From: Cladorrhinum sp. PSN259
Taxonomy: Eukaryota > Ascomycota > Sordariomycetes > Sordariales > Podosporaceae
DNA: 64,000 nt
Assembly (NCBI GenBank): GCA_033725935.1
Contig: MU867108.1
Location: forward strand, 124,001-188,000
Direction of reading: 5' to 3'
The notes under the pieces are model-generated. The model had not been told where the DNA came from and did not search any database. It worked only from the letters and a program-made list of their open reading frames with translations. The position numbers and the translations under genes are program-made. Position 1 is the stretch's first letter. Each line of letters opens with the position of its first letter. This document shows, piece after piece, positions 54,235-64,000 of the stretch.

Positions 54235-55759
54235 TGTGACTACTGAAAAGATCTAAAGGACTGAAGATGACTGGATATTTTCAGGTCTGGTTTTTGTTGC
54301 TGCTGTGATGTAGAAGACTGGTGGTTGATGTGGGATAATCATGGACCTATTTATACTCGTAAATGGCTTTCCTCTCACACGAGTAAACTCCTAATGCCCT
54401 CATAATTGTCATGCTATACTCACCGACCTGATCTCATGAGCGGTGATGGCCTCGTCTCGTGAGGTAGGTTCTTTCCTCGGTCAAGCACGGCTGCTACGGG
54501 GTTTCCATGAACCTCCTGAACGCTAGAGTCTGTGTAACTTTGGGAGTTGCGAGGCCTCCATCAAAGAGCCCACGAACCAGGTCTTCGGGACCAACGTATC
54601 TTCTCTTTGCGGAAGGCATAGAAGCTATTTCGAGCATGCCCCCACGCCCAATTACGTGATGGCATCACATCGCCGGGGATCGAGGTAGTCGGTGAGAATC
54701 ATCAAGTACCCCTTCATTACCTTACGCGTGATCCTGATCCATGTTCTCTAATCCGTTGGTGTTTATGAGCTCAGAGTGTTTCCAACCTCCGCGCATGAGG
54801 TTGAGTGACCGCTCAATACGTCTTGGGCGTGGCGGAACTACTCTGACATCGAGTAGTCGCAAAAAACATAACAAAATAAGCTGAATATACAATGTTAGGA
54901 ACTATGTGAAGCACGCTTCTCGCACTTGTTTTGACTCCTGTTTTGGTTGCTCAGATTCGACGGGACTGTGATGAGAGTCGCCTCGGACTCCTCGGAAAAA
55001 GAAAAGGGTTCGTTCATGCTTGGTTACAAGACGGCTTCGTGTAACAGACAAAATGGCCATCCGACCTGACATAGACATCACCAGACACTTCATCATTAGT
55101 GTCTACCTTGTCTATATCAGTCATATTCCCACACCAAATGTATTGTTTATGGTTAGTAGGAACATGAGGCTTACACTGATCGTAGGTAAGGTGGGGGTTT
55201 TCGGCAGTGAGCGTCATGGATGCCCTCGAGGATGGAATTGTGATCAAAGCAGAACAGGAAGTTTCTTTTTTCGACCAACTTGAAAACCATCCAAGTTACC
55301 TTCTAGAACAGTCTCTCTTGCATGTATCACCACGTCATCATCGCTAATGCGTAAGTTGGGTTGGGGGTTTGTTGTCAGTTCCAGATGGCGTATGCTGACA
55401 TCAGACAGCCCCCCAAGGTCATTCGAGCCTCACGTCTATGACTCGCTACCAAACTTGTCACACATTTAAATATAAAAGCGGCGTTAGTGAGATCAGAAAG
55501 CAGCGTATTTCGGATGGAACCGAGGTCTTGGCAAGCAAAACCCGGCCGAATGGTTCACTTTTCGTGTGTTTATGATCACACTTGCAACATCACCTTGGGT
55601 TCTTTTCCTGCAACAACGTGGTATTTGCTGACAGTCCCCAAGTCACAGTGGTAAAACAACCCCCACGGGAGTTTAAAGAATCACGTTACATTTACCCAAG
55701 TTCCCAATATCCCTATCCTTATTTACATGAAACATTGACACCGACGGTCTGGTTTAACC
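54235..55759. other. Intergenic region
   Basis: It contains a minus-strand ORF at 55014-55247 (Cys-containing, ending CYTKPSCNQA), which could be an exon of a small secreted protein, but no signal peptide exon could be attached. Nothing else was recognised. Confidence 0.35.
54348..54355 (-). promoter_or_regulatory. TATA box of the DUF4360 gene
   Basis: TATAAATA reads on the minus strand 114 bp before the ATG at 54234. Confidence 0.55.
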
Positions 55760-56281
55760 TCAATACGGTGCACTGCGATGTCCAAAGCACCAGAGATAGC
55801 CATCCTGGTTTTCCATAAAGGTGTCTGATGAGGTGCAAAATGATCAGAACACTTCAACTCAAGTAATAAAGTACAGAAAAGACTCACCGAGGTTAATGGA
55901 AACATAGCCCTCATCCCAGTCACACTCGGAATCAATATGACTCGGGCCGACTTTTGAGGTATTCGCACACGTCAAGAAGGCCTGGCCGCTGCACACCGAG
56001 GAAATGATTAGAATGACATGGAGGAGAAGAAGAAAGAAGAAAAAAAACAAGTGATGTGTCAACACTTACTTATTTGCGGGCACCAAGTAACCGTTGTCAT
56101 TCTTGATGCACAGATTCATGTCCTGCCTCGTCCTGAGTTTCGATCCGTCTTTCCTTTTGCAGGTGGCAACCACATATTTGGGGTCCTGCCAATCCCAGGT
56201 GCACGAGGCGGAGAAGCCGGCGGACACCAGCTCTGGGAGGACGGCAATGCCGAGGGTGATGGTTGCGAGGGAGAACTTCAT
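55760..56281 (-). CDS. Secreted cyanovirin-N (CVNH)-like protein
   Basis: Three exons: 56070-56281, 55888-55988 and 55760-55824; 378 nt, 125 aa. Introns are 81 and 63 nt with GTAAGT/TGCAG and GTGAGT/ATCAG ends. Residues 1-21 are a signal peptide. The mature protein has the internal two-fold symmetry of CVNH: ASCTWDWQ...ATCKRKDG...DMNLCIKNDNGYLV in half 1, then LTCANTS...SECDWDEG...SINLDTF..NQDGYLWCF in half 2. Six Cys (27, 41, 58, 78, 93, 118) are placed three per half. CVNH proteins are mannose-binding lectins in cyanobacteria, ferns and ascomycetes. A TATA box is at 56357-56364, 76 bp upstream. Sugar binding is inferred from the family. Confidence 0.8.
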
Positions 56282-56897
56282 ATTGACTGTGTGGTGTGTT
56301 GAGTTACTACCAAGTGCTGTTGATGCTTTCTCTGTTCAAACGGGGAGAAATTGACAAATTTATACACGCTCGAAAACGCACCACTTCATGCAGTCCAAGT
56401 GGGTAAATATTTAGCTTCATGAGGTGTAGCCATTCACCCCTGTATATTCCAGGAACGGAGTTTTGGGTGGACCACTTAGACAAATGCCAAGCTCTCACCG
56501 ACGGTGTTTTCTCTCCAGTCACGATCTTGCTGCCTAACTTTTCACCACACACGAATCGTGTACCATGTATTAATCCGACTTTGAAGTCTTCATCTACGCT
56601 TGATTGGGGTTTTGCTACTGGTCAGGACGAACGTCCCCTCAAAAAAGAGGTTAATAAGCCATTATTTATGGCTTTGGGCCCATTACATTCCCGGCGGGTT
56701 GTGGAGTAAGAAGCTAACACACAAACAGTCGCACGTTTCTGATCAGCTCGAAAGTCCCAGATCCCGAGAAACCCAATAACGCAGAGAAGCTACATACGTT
56801 CTAGAAATCACTGGCATGTCGCCTAGCAATGTTCCATTAATACATACGTCACTTAATAAGCAAATTAATCATAACTTTCTTGTACCCAGTCCCAAAG
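56282..56897. other. Intergenic region
   Basis: The promoter of the CVNH-like gene and the 3' flank of the coiled-coil gene lie here. No other feature was recognised. Confidence 0.4.
56357..56364 (-). promoter_or_regulatory. TATA box of the CVNH-like gene
   Basis: TATAAATT reads on the minus strand 76 bp before the ATG at 56281. Confidence 0.55.
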
Positions 56898-57953
56898 TTA
56901 TACACTCCCAGCCGCGACGGCCTCAAACGCCCTCTCCCTCTCCCTCTGCAGCGCCACCCTAGCATCCTGCATCTCCCTCTCCTTCCTCCTCAGCTCTCCC
57001 TCAACCTCGCCCTTCCTTCTAACCGCATCAGCAACGAACCCATCCATCACCATGGCCGCCCTCACCACCGTCTCCCTGGACCGCTTAATCTCCTCGTGAA
57101 ACGCCATATCCGTAAAAACATTATCAAAAAACACATCCATCATCAGGTTGCCCTGGTTAATCCTAACATCAGGCAGATCCCCCACGTACGGACTCATCCT
57201 CTTGGCCTGCATCACCAGCATCTGCGCGGCCATTGCTTCCCTCTCGGCTCTGTTCAGCGCGTTCCGTTCCATCATGTCCGTGAACGTGCCGCCACCCCAC
57301 ATGTCTACCCTCGAATGAGAGAGCGCCTCCTCCATCGCATACAAAGACGAACGCATCCGCTGTTGAGCCTCCTGCAGCAACCTCAGCGCGTGCGCCTCCC
57401 CCTCGGCGGCAGTCCTCGCGTCGTGGTACGCCTGCAGCGTATCATTCGACACCCGCTCCTTCTCGTCCTCGGCGGGGAACCCCGGCGTGGAACCGGCAAA
57501 GATGGCATTGTACAGGTTATCCAGCTCGGTCTGCATATCATTGTGCCGACGGACCTGAACCTCAATATCTTTCGCTACATTGCGCGCCGCCTCCAGCTGG
57601 CCCTTGATGTCACGGTTGAGTTCCGTCTCGCGGTGTTCCTCCTGCAGGGCAGAAAAGTACTCTGTCTCTTCCTTGGCGGCCTTGGCGGCGAATTTCTCCT
57701 TTTGGCCCGTGGCCTTGTACGCGAAGCGGCGGAGGACCGAGTCGCGGTACTTTTCGTGGTCTTTGAACTCCTTTTTGCGCTTGCGGTCCACGGCCGCCAC
57801 GCGCTTGTCTGACTCGGCGACTTCTCGCTCGAGGTCCGCGACGAGGCGGCGTTGCTGCTCGAGGGCGGGCTTGGCGTGGTCTGTTTCTGTGAGAATGCGG
57901 AGGAGCTCCGTGTTCTTGGCCGAGGCCTGTCGGATTTGGTCTTGGACAGTCAT
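56898..57953 (-). CDS. Coiled-coil protein of unknown function (351 aa)
   Basis: This single-exon gene starts at the ATG at 57951-57953 (MTVQDQIRQASAKN). Residues 15-150 are a long, charged, helical region with heptad-like spacing (LVADLEREVAESDKRV, KEFKDHEKYRDSVLRR, FAAKAAKEETEYFSALQEEH), suggesting a coiled coil. A centre with SRVDMWGGGTFTDMMERNAL appears conserved-looking and may be a turn or partner site. A second helical stretch ends the protein (GEVEGELRRKEREMQDARVALQRERERAF). Fungal proteins with this plan are common and unnamed. No signal peptide or membrane helix is seen. High GC at third positions suggests a normal, expressed gene. Confidence 0.8.
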   Translation of the reverse strand: MTVQDQIRQASAKNTELLRILTETDHAKPALEQQRRLVADLEREVAESDKRVAAVDRKRKKEFKDHEKYRDSVLRRFAYKATGQKEKFAAKAAKEETEYFSALQEEHRETELNRDIKGQLEAARNVAKDIEVQVRRHNDMQTELDNLYNAIFAGSTPGFPAEDEKERVSNDTLQAYHDARTAAEGEAHALRLLQEAQQRMRSSLYAMEEALSHSRVDMWGGGTFTDMMERNALNRAEREAMAAQMLVMQAKRMSPYVGDLPDVRINQGNLMMDVFFDNVFTDMAFHEEIKRSRETVVRAAMVMDGFVADAVRRKGEVEGELRRKEREMQDARVALQRERERAFEAVAAGSV

Positions 57954-59376
57954 TTGGAGAGAGTGGTATGGGTTATGGGTATCCCGCTACGTTGGGTAAG
58001 AAAGAAAAAAAGAAGATGAAGAGAAATTGGTGAAATGAGGATTGGGTGAATGAGTTTGAGTGACTCTGCCGATTAATATCTTGCTCCAAGATTCTGCCTT
58101 GCACTTTGCCGTGCACAATGACGGCAGTAGGCAACCTACGTCACTCCACAACGGCCTCAACGGCCCCAACGGTGCAACCTGCTGCGCCTCTTGTTCCTGT
58201 GGGGCTCGTCTGAACCTCCTCCTGCCCGGATTTCAGATTTCTTTGGTTGCTGGTTGCCTTTTGGACTTTATCACGTGGGATATCAAGATCACAAAAAGAA
58301 GGAATGAGCCAAACATTGCGCTCCCTGATGTGGAAATTCCGACCAAAAGGTCATTGTTTTTTTTTCATAGCCACCTCCCGTTGCCAAGAAAAGGGGTAAA
58401 CCCCAACCCTGGTTTATCCATCCAACATAACCCATCCACTCCTTTCTAGCTACCTTCATACCTGGCTGCGAGAGTGCCCAAAGTTGTGGGTGACATCCTG
58501 TACTATTGAGCAGATGGGTATGTGTCCCAAGTTTGGTACGGGTGGTTACGTTATCTCTTGGCCCGAAATGGTCACAGAACTTTCGGACTTCCAATTGGGC
58601 CATGAGGATGATGCACAACTGCGCCAAGGCTGTTCCTTCTCTCCGAACATGCAGTGATCGGCCATCTATCTTGCATGAGCATTTTGCGATTGGAGGTGTC
58701 TGTGGCACAAGAATGTTTTTGTTTTTCTTGCATACAAGACTACAAGTTAGAAAAACCAACAGACTACGAATCCTTGACTGGTCCCTCTTTTTAACCAATT
58801 ATGATTGCCTTGGCTCATATTCTTGATAAAATTCTGTTAGTGATCCTCTTGTCAGTTGGTAAATTCTAGCGCTATCATGGGCTCGATCCAAGATATCCCG
58901 GATTTAATGGTGTGAGCAAATTCCCATATATGCATGACGCTGACTTTGATCTCTCTGCTTCGGTCTCTGAATGGTAACTTCCTTACTGATCGTCCCCGAA
59001 TGGGTGTCGTGAATTCGAAGGCCAAGGGTCGTTACGAGGCTTCGAGCCAAGCCCTCTTCAGGTTAAGTCATCTGCAGAGATGACCCCTCAATGATCCGGA
59101 TTTCCTCGTCACGTCCAACGCGATTGGTTAGAAAGTGTAGGCAGGTAGCAATAGACTCATGCGGCTGTACTAGGAACGATGATACGCTGCATTTCTCCAT
59201 TCAGATTGGCGGAACCCAAATTGGTAAGCCATCAAGTCTTTGGCCAGTGAAAATCGATGGGAGAAGAGAAAGTCGTTTTGGCCGTGAGGGTATATAGATC
59301 CCTCGCCGCCCTCTAATGTCACGGTGGTACTGACAAGTAAACCCAACCGCTATCGAGAGACTCGATCATCGTGACC
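57954..59376. other. Divergent promoter region
   Basis: This 1.4 kb lies between the coiled-coil gene start and the NmrA-like gene start. ORFs inside (for example 58289-58798) lack family signals. Confidence 0.4.
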
Positions 59377-60606
59377 ATGACAGTCCGTATTTTACTGTAA
59401 GTTCGTTGCACCTCTAACGACTGGAGCATATCGCAGTTTTGCCGCATCCATAACTAACAACAATCAGCATCGGAGGCACAGGCCATATCGGCGCCGCTGT
59501 GCTCGAGGTTCTCAAAAACTCAAATCTCGGCACCGAGATCCTCGCCCTTGTGCGTTCTAATGACGATATAGAGCACACTAAAAACACCTACAATAACGAA
59601 ATCCACGCCAAGTTGGGCTCGCTGAGTGATATCGCTCTTCTCAAGGAAGAAGCTGCCGCCGCGCAAATCATCATCAGTACGTCCCCTGCTCCAAATATTT
59701 CTCTCTTCACACTAATAACACTTTTACTTTCTCAACATAGATTGCGCTCCCGACATGGGCAGCGAACCCGGAATCTCCGCCCTCCTTTCCGGCCTTGACG
59801 CTTCTCCGGCAACCCACAAATTCTACATTGGCACCTCGGGCGCATCCCGCATCTGGGCTCCTCCGGACCCTACAAAACCCGGCGACCGGATCTGGGACGA
59901 CCTCGACGACCTGTCCAATTTTCCAACCGACGCAACGCACGCAGAATCCGACATTTTAGTCCAAAACGCCAACACTTCATCCCTCCACACGGCTATTATT
60001 TCCCCTTCTTTCGTCATCGGCAAATCACCAAGCAGGAACCACGCCGCCCCCATAACCTTTCCAGACTGGCACCACGTAACCCGCTCCACAGGCGGCGGAT
60101 GGACCATTGGACCGGGCGCAAACATGACTACCTTTGTGGATACGGCTGACCTCGCCGAGCTCTACCTCCTTCTCGTCAAGGACGCTCTACCAATCCTCAA
60201 CGAATCCACCGCACACGCAGTTATCAGAGAGGAGGTATGGGGTCCGCAGGCCTACTACTTTGCTGGATCGTTTGAGGTGTCGATCCGCGAGTTCGTGGAA
60301 AAGGAAATGATTCCCGCGCTCAAGAGGAATGAGGTGACCAAAGAATGGATCAAGTACGACGGAGTAAAAGAGCTGGGATTGGAGGAGGTGGTGAATGGCA
60401 TTTTGACGCGGTTGGGAGGTACCGAAGGGGCGGATTTGTGGAGCAGACATATTGCCGAGGGGTTTGGGACTTCCATGAGGGTGAGGGGGAGGAGAGGGGG
60501 GAGGTATCTGGGGTGGAAGACTGGTGGGAAGGTTGATTTGGATGCTGCTGTGAGTGCGTATGTGGATCATGTTGTGAATCATGAGGGGAAGGCTGAAGGT
60601 GTTTGA
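59377..60606 (+). CDS. NmrA-like/NAD-dependent epimerase-type Rossmann protein
   Basis: Three exons: 59377-59396, 59468-59676 and 59741-60606; 1095 nt, 364 aa. The 20-nt first exon encodes MTVRILL, completed by IGGTGHIGAA in exon 2, which gives the full glycine-rich NAD(P) motif (GGTGHIG). Later segments (LGSLSDIALLKEE, NCAPDMG, HKFYIGTSGASRIW, HTAIISPSFVIGKS) fit atypical SDRs of the NmrA/epimerase type. No YxxxK is seen in the expected place, so it may be a sensor or a non-catalytic reductase, as in NmrA. It converges with the HET gene, with 129 bp between stops. Annotation as NmrA or epimerase is a family guess. Confidence 0.8.
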
Positions 60607-60735
60607 AAAGGTGGTTCCAGTCACCACCCTTATCCTCTATTCTTTTCCCATTCTGAAACATAAGCACACCTGAAAACGAGAAACTCGAAATGATGATAAT
60701 CGATACCACCACCCGTGTCAAAGATGTCCGTGCCA

Positions 60736-63126
60736 TCACACAATCGTAACTACGTACTGCTTCGCCCCATCCCTCTGCTCATATCTAATACTCTTCTCCT
60801 CCTCACTCGCGTCCTCGGCTGGCTGCGTCGCCGATATCACTGGCACAACAACGTCATCGCAAGTCTCCGGTTCCACCGTTCCTTGAAGAGCATCAAACCT
60901 CAGCGCGCTATTCCAAAACCTCCACGGCCCATTCTCGTTCAACTCGGCCTTCAGCTTAAAACTCCCGCACCGTCTGAACACGGCTTTCTCGCTGTCAACC
61001 CGCTCCAACAGCAGTCCGTTCAGCGACCGATACCGCTTCAACTCAAAGACGTCAACCCCTTGCCACTCTGTCACCGAGTAAACGGGCAACAACCACCTCT
61101 CTTCCTTCGTGAAAGCCTCGGAACGAATATCGTGCTCCAGCCAAATTTTAAACGACTCTGTTTCTTCTCCTTTTTTGGCAGTGACGAGCACGGACAACTC
61201 TGACCCGCCGTCGTACTCGACTGCGTCCCAGGTTTCCCCCTCGTCCACCATCCAGTGCCAGGATCTCATTGCCATCGGCCATATCTCTGTCGGCAGGGTA
61301 GATTCATCCTGGTCGTACTCTTGTTTCGGTTTATACTTGGTTTCTTTCCAGTCTGCCGTCTCGGACAAAGCAACGTAGTGCATTGGCACCAGATACCCCT
61401 CGACTTCCAGCTTCTCGTGGCTTACCATTGAAGTCGTGTCCTTCGTGCCGAACAAGTGCTTGTTACGAACCCGACAAAAGATCTTTTCTTTTATCTCTTC
61501 GGGCTTAAACTGCCGCGTAAACTCCTCTCCCCTCGTATCCAAGAAATCCCACTGCGGCAGGACGCTCACGGGCGCTATGAGGGAAGCCCAGGACCAAGAC
61601 GGCGCGACGGCCTGCTCTGGCCGGGTTGATTTCTCGTTATCCATGACCTTCCAGAGGAGCTGAGACTCGAGGTTCGTGCTGAACAGTCCGGCGCCGTAGT
61701 TGGCTTTGAGCGCTTGCTTGATTCTGGATGCAACACCGTGCAGAGCGATCAATTTGTCAGAGTACTTTGTCAGGCCGCACGAGGAGTAAGCCCGCACGAT
61801 CGGCTTCCACGCGTGAAAGAGTTCCTGTCCCGGTAGTAAAGTCGTTTGTCCGACGAGGTCGTCGAGGCGGTTTCGCAGGAACCGCGGGGCGGGGATCAGT
61901 TTGCCCCGGATGCCCTCGGGGTACCGCTCGCTCGCTGTCAGTTCGTTGCATTCCCAGACGAGTTGGTCGTGGTCGTAGTGCAGCACCCGCGGAGACAAGA
62001 GACGCTCCTGGAGGACCCAGGCGCGCGTGTTGAGCGGTGCCTTCTCGAATGCTTCCCACCACATCTCTGCGTCGACGAGATAAAAGTCTTTGCTGTGGAT
62101 GGTCATTTTCACCGGGTGGAGTGCTGTAGCTCGGCGCGGGCGGAAACAGCCTCCTCGGCCGTCGCGACTGGCGGTGGCGGCGATGTTGAGGTGGGAGTTT
62201 CCGTAGATGCTGGCCATGAGGACTGACTCCTGCTTCCAGTCTTCTGCCGAGTCCTGGATGATGCAGAGGCAGTCGATCCAGATGTAATCGATGCTGAAAC
62301 GCTGGGCTACTTGGACTGCTTCTTGGAAAGTCTTGGGGAGGTCGGTGAGTGGGATTCCTTTCTTGAAGGACGGCAATCTGGCTCCGGTGAGTGTTAATGG
62401 GAGGACGCTTCCCCAGGAGTGTGAGAGGGTTGCGTAAGTGAGTCTGGCGGGCATCTCGTCGCCTTCGCAGAGACGCACTTCGGTACCGGAGGCCGAGATG
62501 TGAAGCAGACGGGTTGGTCGGTAGGACCCGTCTTGCTGGATGGGGCGACAGGAAGTATGGCTCGTGGTGCAGACTCGAAGCCATTCTTTGGCGCAGGCAA
62601 AGCTTTCGTCTGAATTAGTAGAGTTACCTTCTACCGACGAAGAGCGCAGGAGATTTTCGACCTCTGTGGTGCGTTTAGTTTGTAACTGTCAGACTTTGGT
62701 TTGATAGAGTGCGTGTAACTCACCTTCTGCAGGCCGAAGAAGAAATGGCATACAAGGGCCTTCATAGTCCGGTATGCCTGCGAGCATATTTGGGCGACTG
62801 AAGAAGGCGACGGCCGAGACAAAGACCGGTACGACGGAACCCCTTGGAATAATTCCGGCTTCGACGAAATGATGGTAGATAGCTCCGTAGATGGCACATG
62901 CATTGCAGCCAGCATCTGCTGCTGCTTCGATCACCTCCAGGGGTCTTGTGAAGCCCATTGCCGGAACCTCTTCATGTAGGATTTGGAGGAACTCCTCGCA
63001 ATCCTTGCACAAAGTCATCGTAGAGCGTTTTCTCTTGTCAATCGCCTGAAGAATAAGCTGAGCGAAGATGAAAATTATCGACTTGAGGCTCTCAACGAGG
63101 TTTGATGCAAAAGTGGCAGCAGACAT
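60736..63126 (-). CDS. HET-domain (heterokaryon incompatibility) protein
   Basis: Two exons, 62724-63126 and 60736-62663 (intron 60 nt, GTGAGT to CCACAG); 2331 nt, 776 aa. The start is the ATG at 63126; an ATG 36 codons in (MTLCKDC) is an alternative. Residues about 205-360 hold the HET domain: YATLSHSWG, IDYIWIDCLCIIQD, WKQESVLMASIYGNSHLNIAATAS and TRAWVLQERLLSPRVLHY. The N-terminus has a CKDCEEFL Cys pair and a CNAC Cys pair typical of HET-protein leaders. The C-terminal 350 residues include SYSSCGLTKYSDKL-type and WSWAS motifs. HET domains trigger cell death after fusion of unlike strains. There are no WD40 or NACHT repeats, so it is a stand-alone HET. Confidence 0.92.
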
Positions 63127-64000
63127 GGATGCCTGAAAGACGTTACATCCGCTTTAGCGTCTTGGCATTAGTATATCACAGTATTACCCTGGTGATAATA
63201 ATGTTATGGGATGGCAACGCAGAGACGGAATGGAATGATGATGAATATTCTGATGTTGTGGGAGAGACAAATCCCACGTGCTAACTACATACAAAAGTGG
63301 CTGACTGCAGCACATGCAGGGTTTGCCCTGCCTGCAGCAGGGTGGGCCACTCATGGTAGGCCACACAACAAATGTTCACAGGCTAGTTCATGTTCTTATA
63401 CCAGGTGAGGGGTTCAGGGGTAACGTAAACATTGACCCTCTGGCAATTGTTTCTTGGAGAAGATGGGAGATTTCCGTCATGGGATATCCGGTCTCTCTAA
63501 GCTTTTACGAATACCGATTTTAAATTTCTTTCAGGTTGCCTCCGCCATGCATGCGCCAAGTTCCAGCGCTTCTGATTGGTTCGACATGCAGATATCAAGG
63601 TCCATTATGGCTTCCCGTGTGCTTTTGCTCGCAGTTCATCCGCAGTTGAATACCCCTCATTTTTTCCTCTTGTCGGGCGCCAACATGTTGTTCAACGGAG
63701 GTCTCTGCTCGTCACAGCACACTCACTCAATTGAGGTTAGGGTTACTGACCTTCCCGAAGCATTCAAATTTGCAGCTCCAGTTACCGAAAAGCCCGTGGG
63801 GTCCTCTTATGAGTAAGCATGGTGATCGACATGCTCATAACCGGAAATGACAGAGGCGACACCGACGCTGAGGTTTGGCGAACTTTGGAATGTTGCCAGA
63901 CGGGCTTAGTGGAGTAGACGGTCTGTACACGAAAAGGTAACTTGAAGGAAGTAAACAAAGAAAAAGGGGCCCGGGCACCCACAATGTGATCACGCCAGTT
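63127..64000. other. Right-edge region upstream of the HET gene
   Basis: The HET promoter should be here. The remaining ORFs show no recognisable domain, and no feature was identified up to the window end. Confidence 0.4.

Noticed and set aside
55014..55247. Cys-containing ORF that might be a small secreted protein
   Set aside because: There is no signal peptide and no convincing upstream exon; evidence is too weak to list as a gene.
56880..57812. Plus-strand ORF of 310 aa
   Set aside because: It is antisense to the coiled-coil gene, with His/Arg-rich composition typical of a shadow frame.

Overview
The window reads as nuclear DNA of a filamentous ascomycete (Pezizomycotina; Sordariomycetes is my best guess, an inference). 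Genes lie on both strands without operons. Many are split by 50-150 nt introns with GTRNGT donors and CTRAY-like branch sites. The families present (HET, NACHT with a hydrolase, caspase-like, CHAT, DUF6594, fungal GRDP, GFA, CVNH) are typical of such genomes. I rebuilt the spliced genes by hand; every multi-exon model sums to a multiple of three and ends at one stop. One further gene, at 19400-20317, keeps an unexplained in-frame stop.

Layout. 1-5915: the 3' part of a CHAT-protease gene, tail to tail with two caspase-like genes in tandem. 6459-8611: a three-exon gene for an 85-residue protein and a DUF6594 membrane-protein gene. 9718-14580: a five-exon gene for a 1521-residue protein with a degenerate zinc finger, a Gln-rich minisatellite, tandem repeats and a long unnamed domain. 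14740-16106: a tandem pair of small paralogues, one with an in-frame TGA. 16939-20317: two hypothetical genes, the second with an in-frame TGA. 20318-22966: gene-poor, with repeats. 22967-31332: secreted and surface proteins, namely a Cys-rich repeat protein, an unknown secreted protein, a multicopper oxidase and a one-pass membrane protein. 32767-35739: an aldo-keto reductase and a fructosamine-3-kinase-type gene, head to head. 36356-45088: an NLR-like gene (hydrolase, NACHT, beta-propeller) and a GRDP/DUF1399 gene. 45350-48925: divergent SDR and MFS genes. 50909-57953: a small basic protein, a GFA enzyme, a DUF4360 secreted protein, a CVNH lectin-like protein and a coiled-coil protein. 59377-63126: an NmrA-like gene facing a HET gene.

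How they may work together (inference). Several genes belong to families used in fungal self/non-self recognition and regulated cell death: CHAT, two caspase-like proteins, an NLR-like protein and HET. The tight CHAT/caspase/caspase group is the best candidate for an undescribed system. The divergent AKR/kinase pair suggests a sugar-damage repair module. Genes for secreted proteins carry clear TATA boxes about 70-115 bp before the ATG. No rRNA, tRNA, CRISPR array or intact transposon was recognised.
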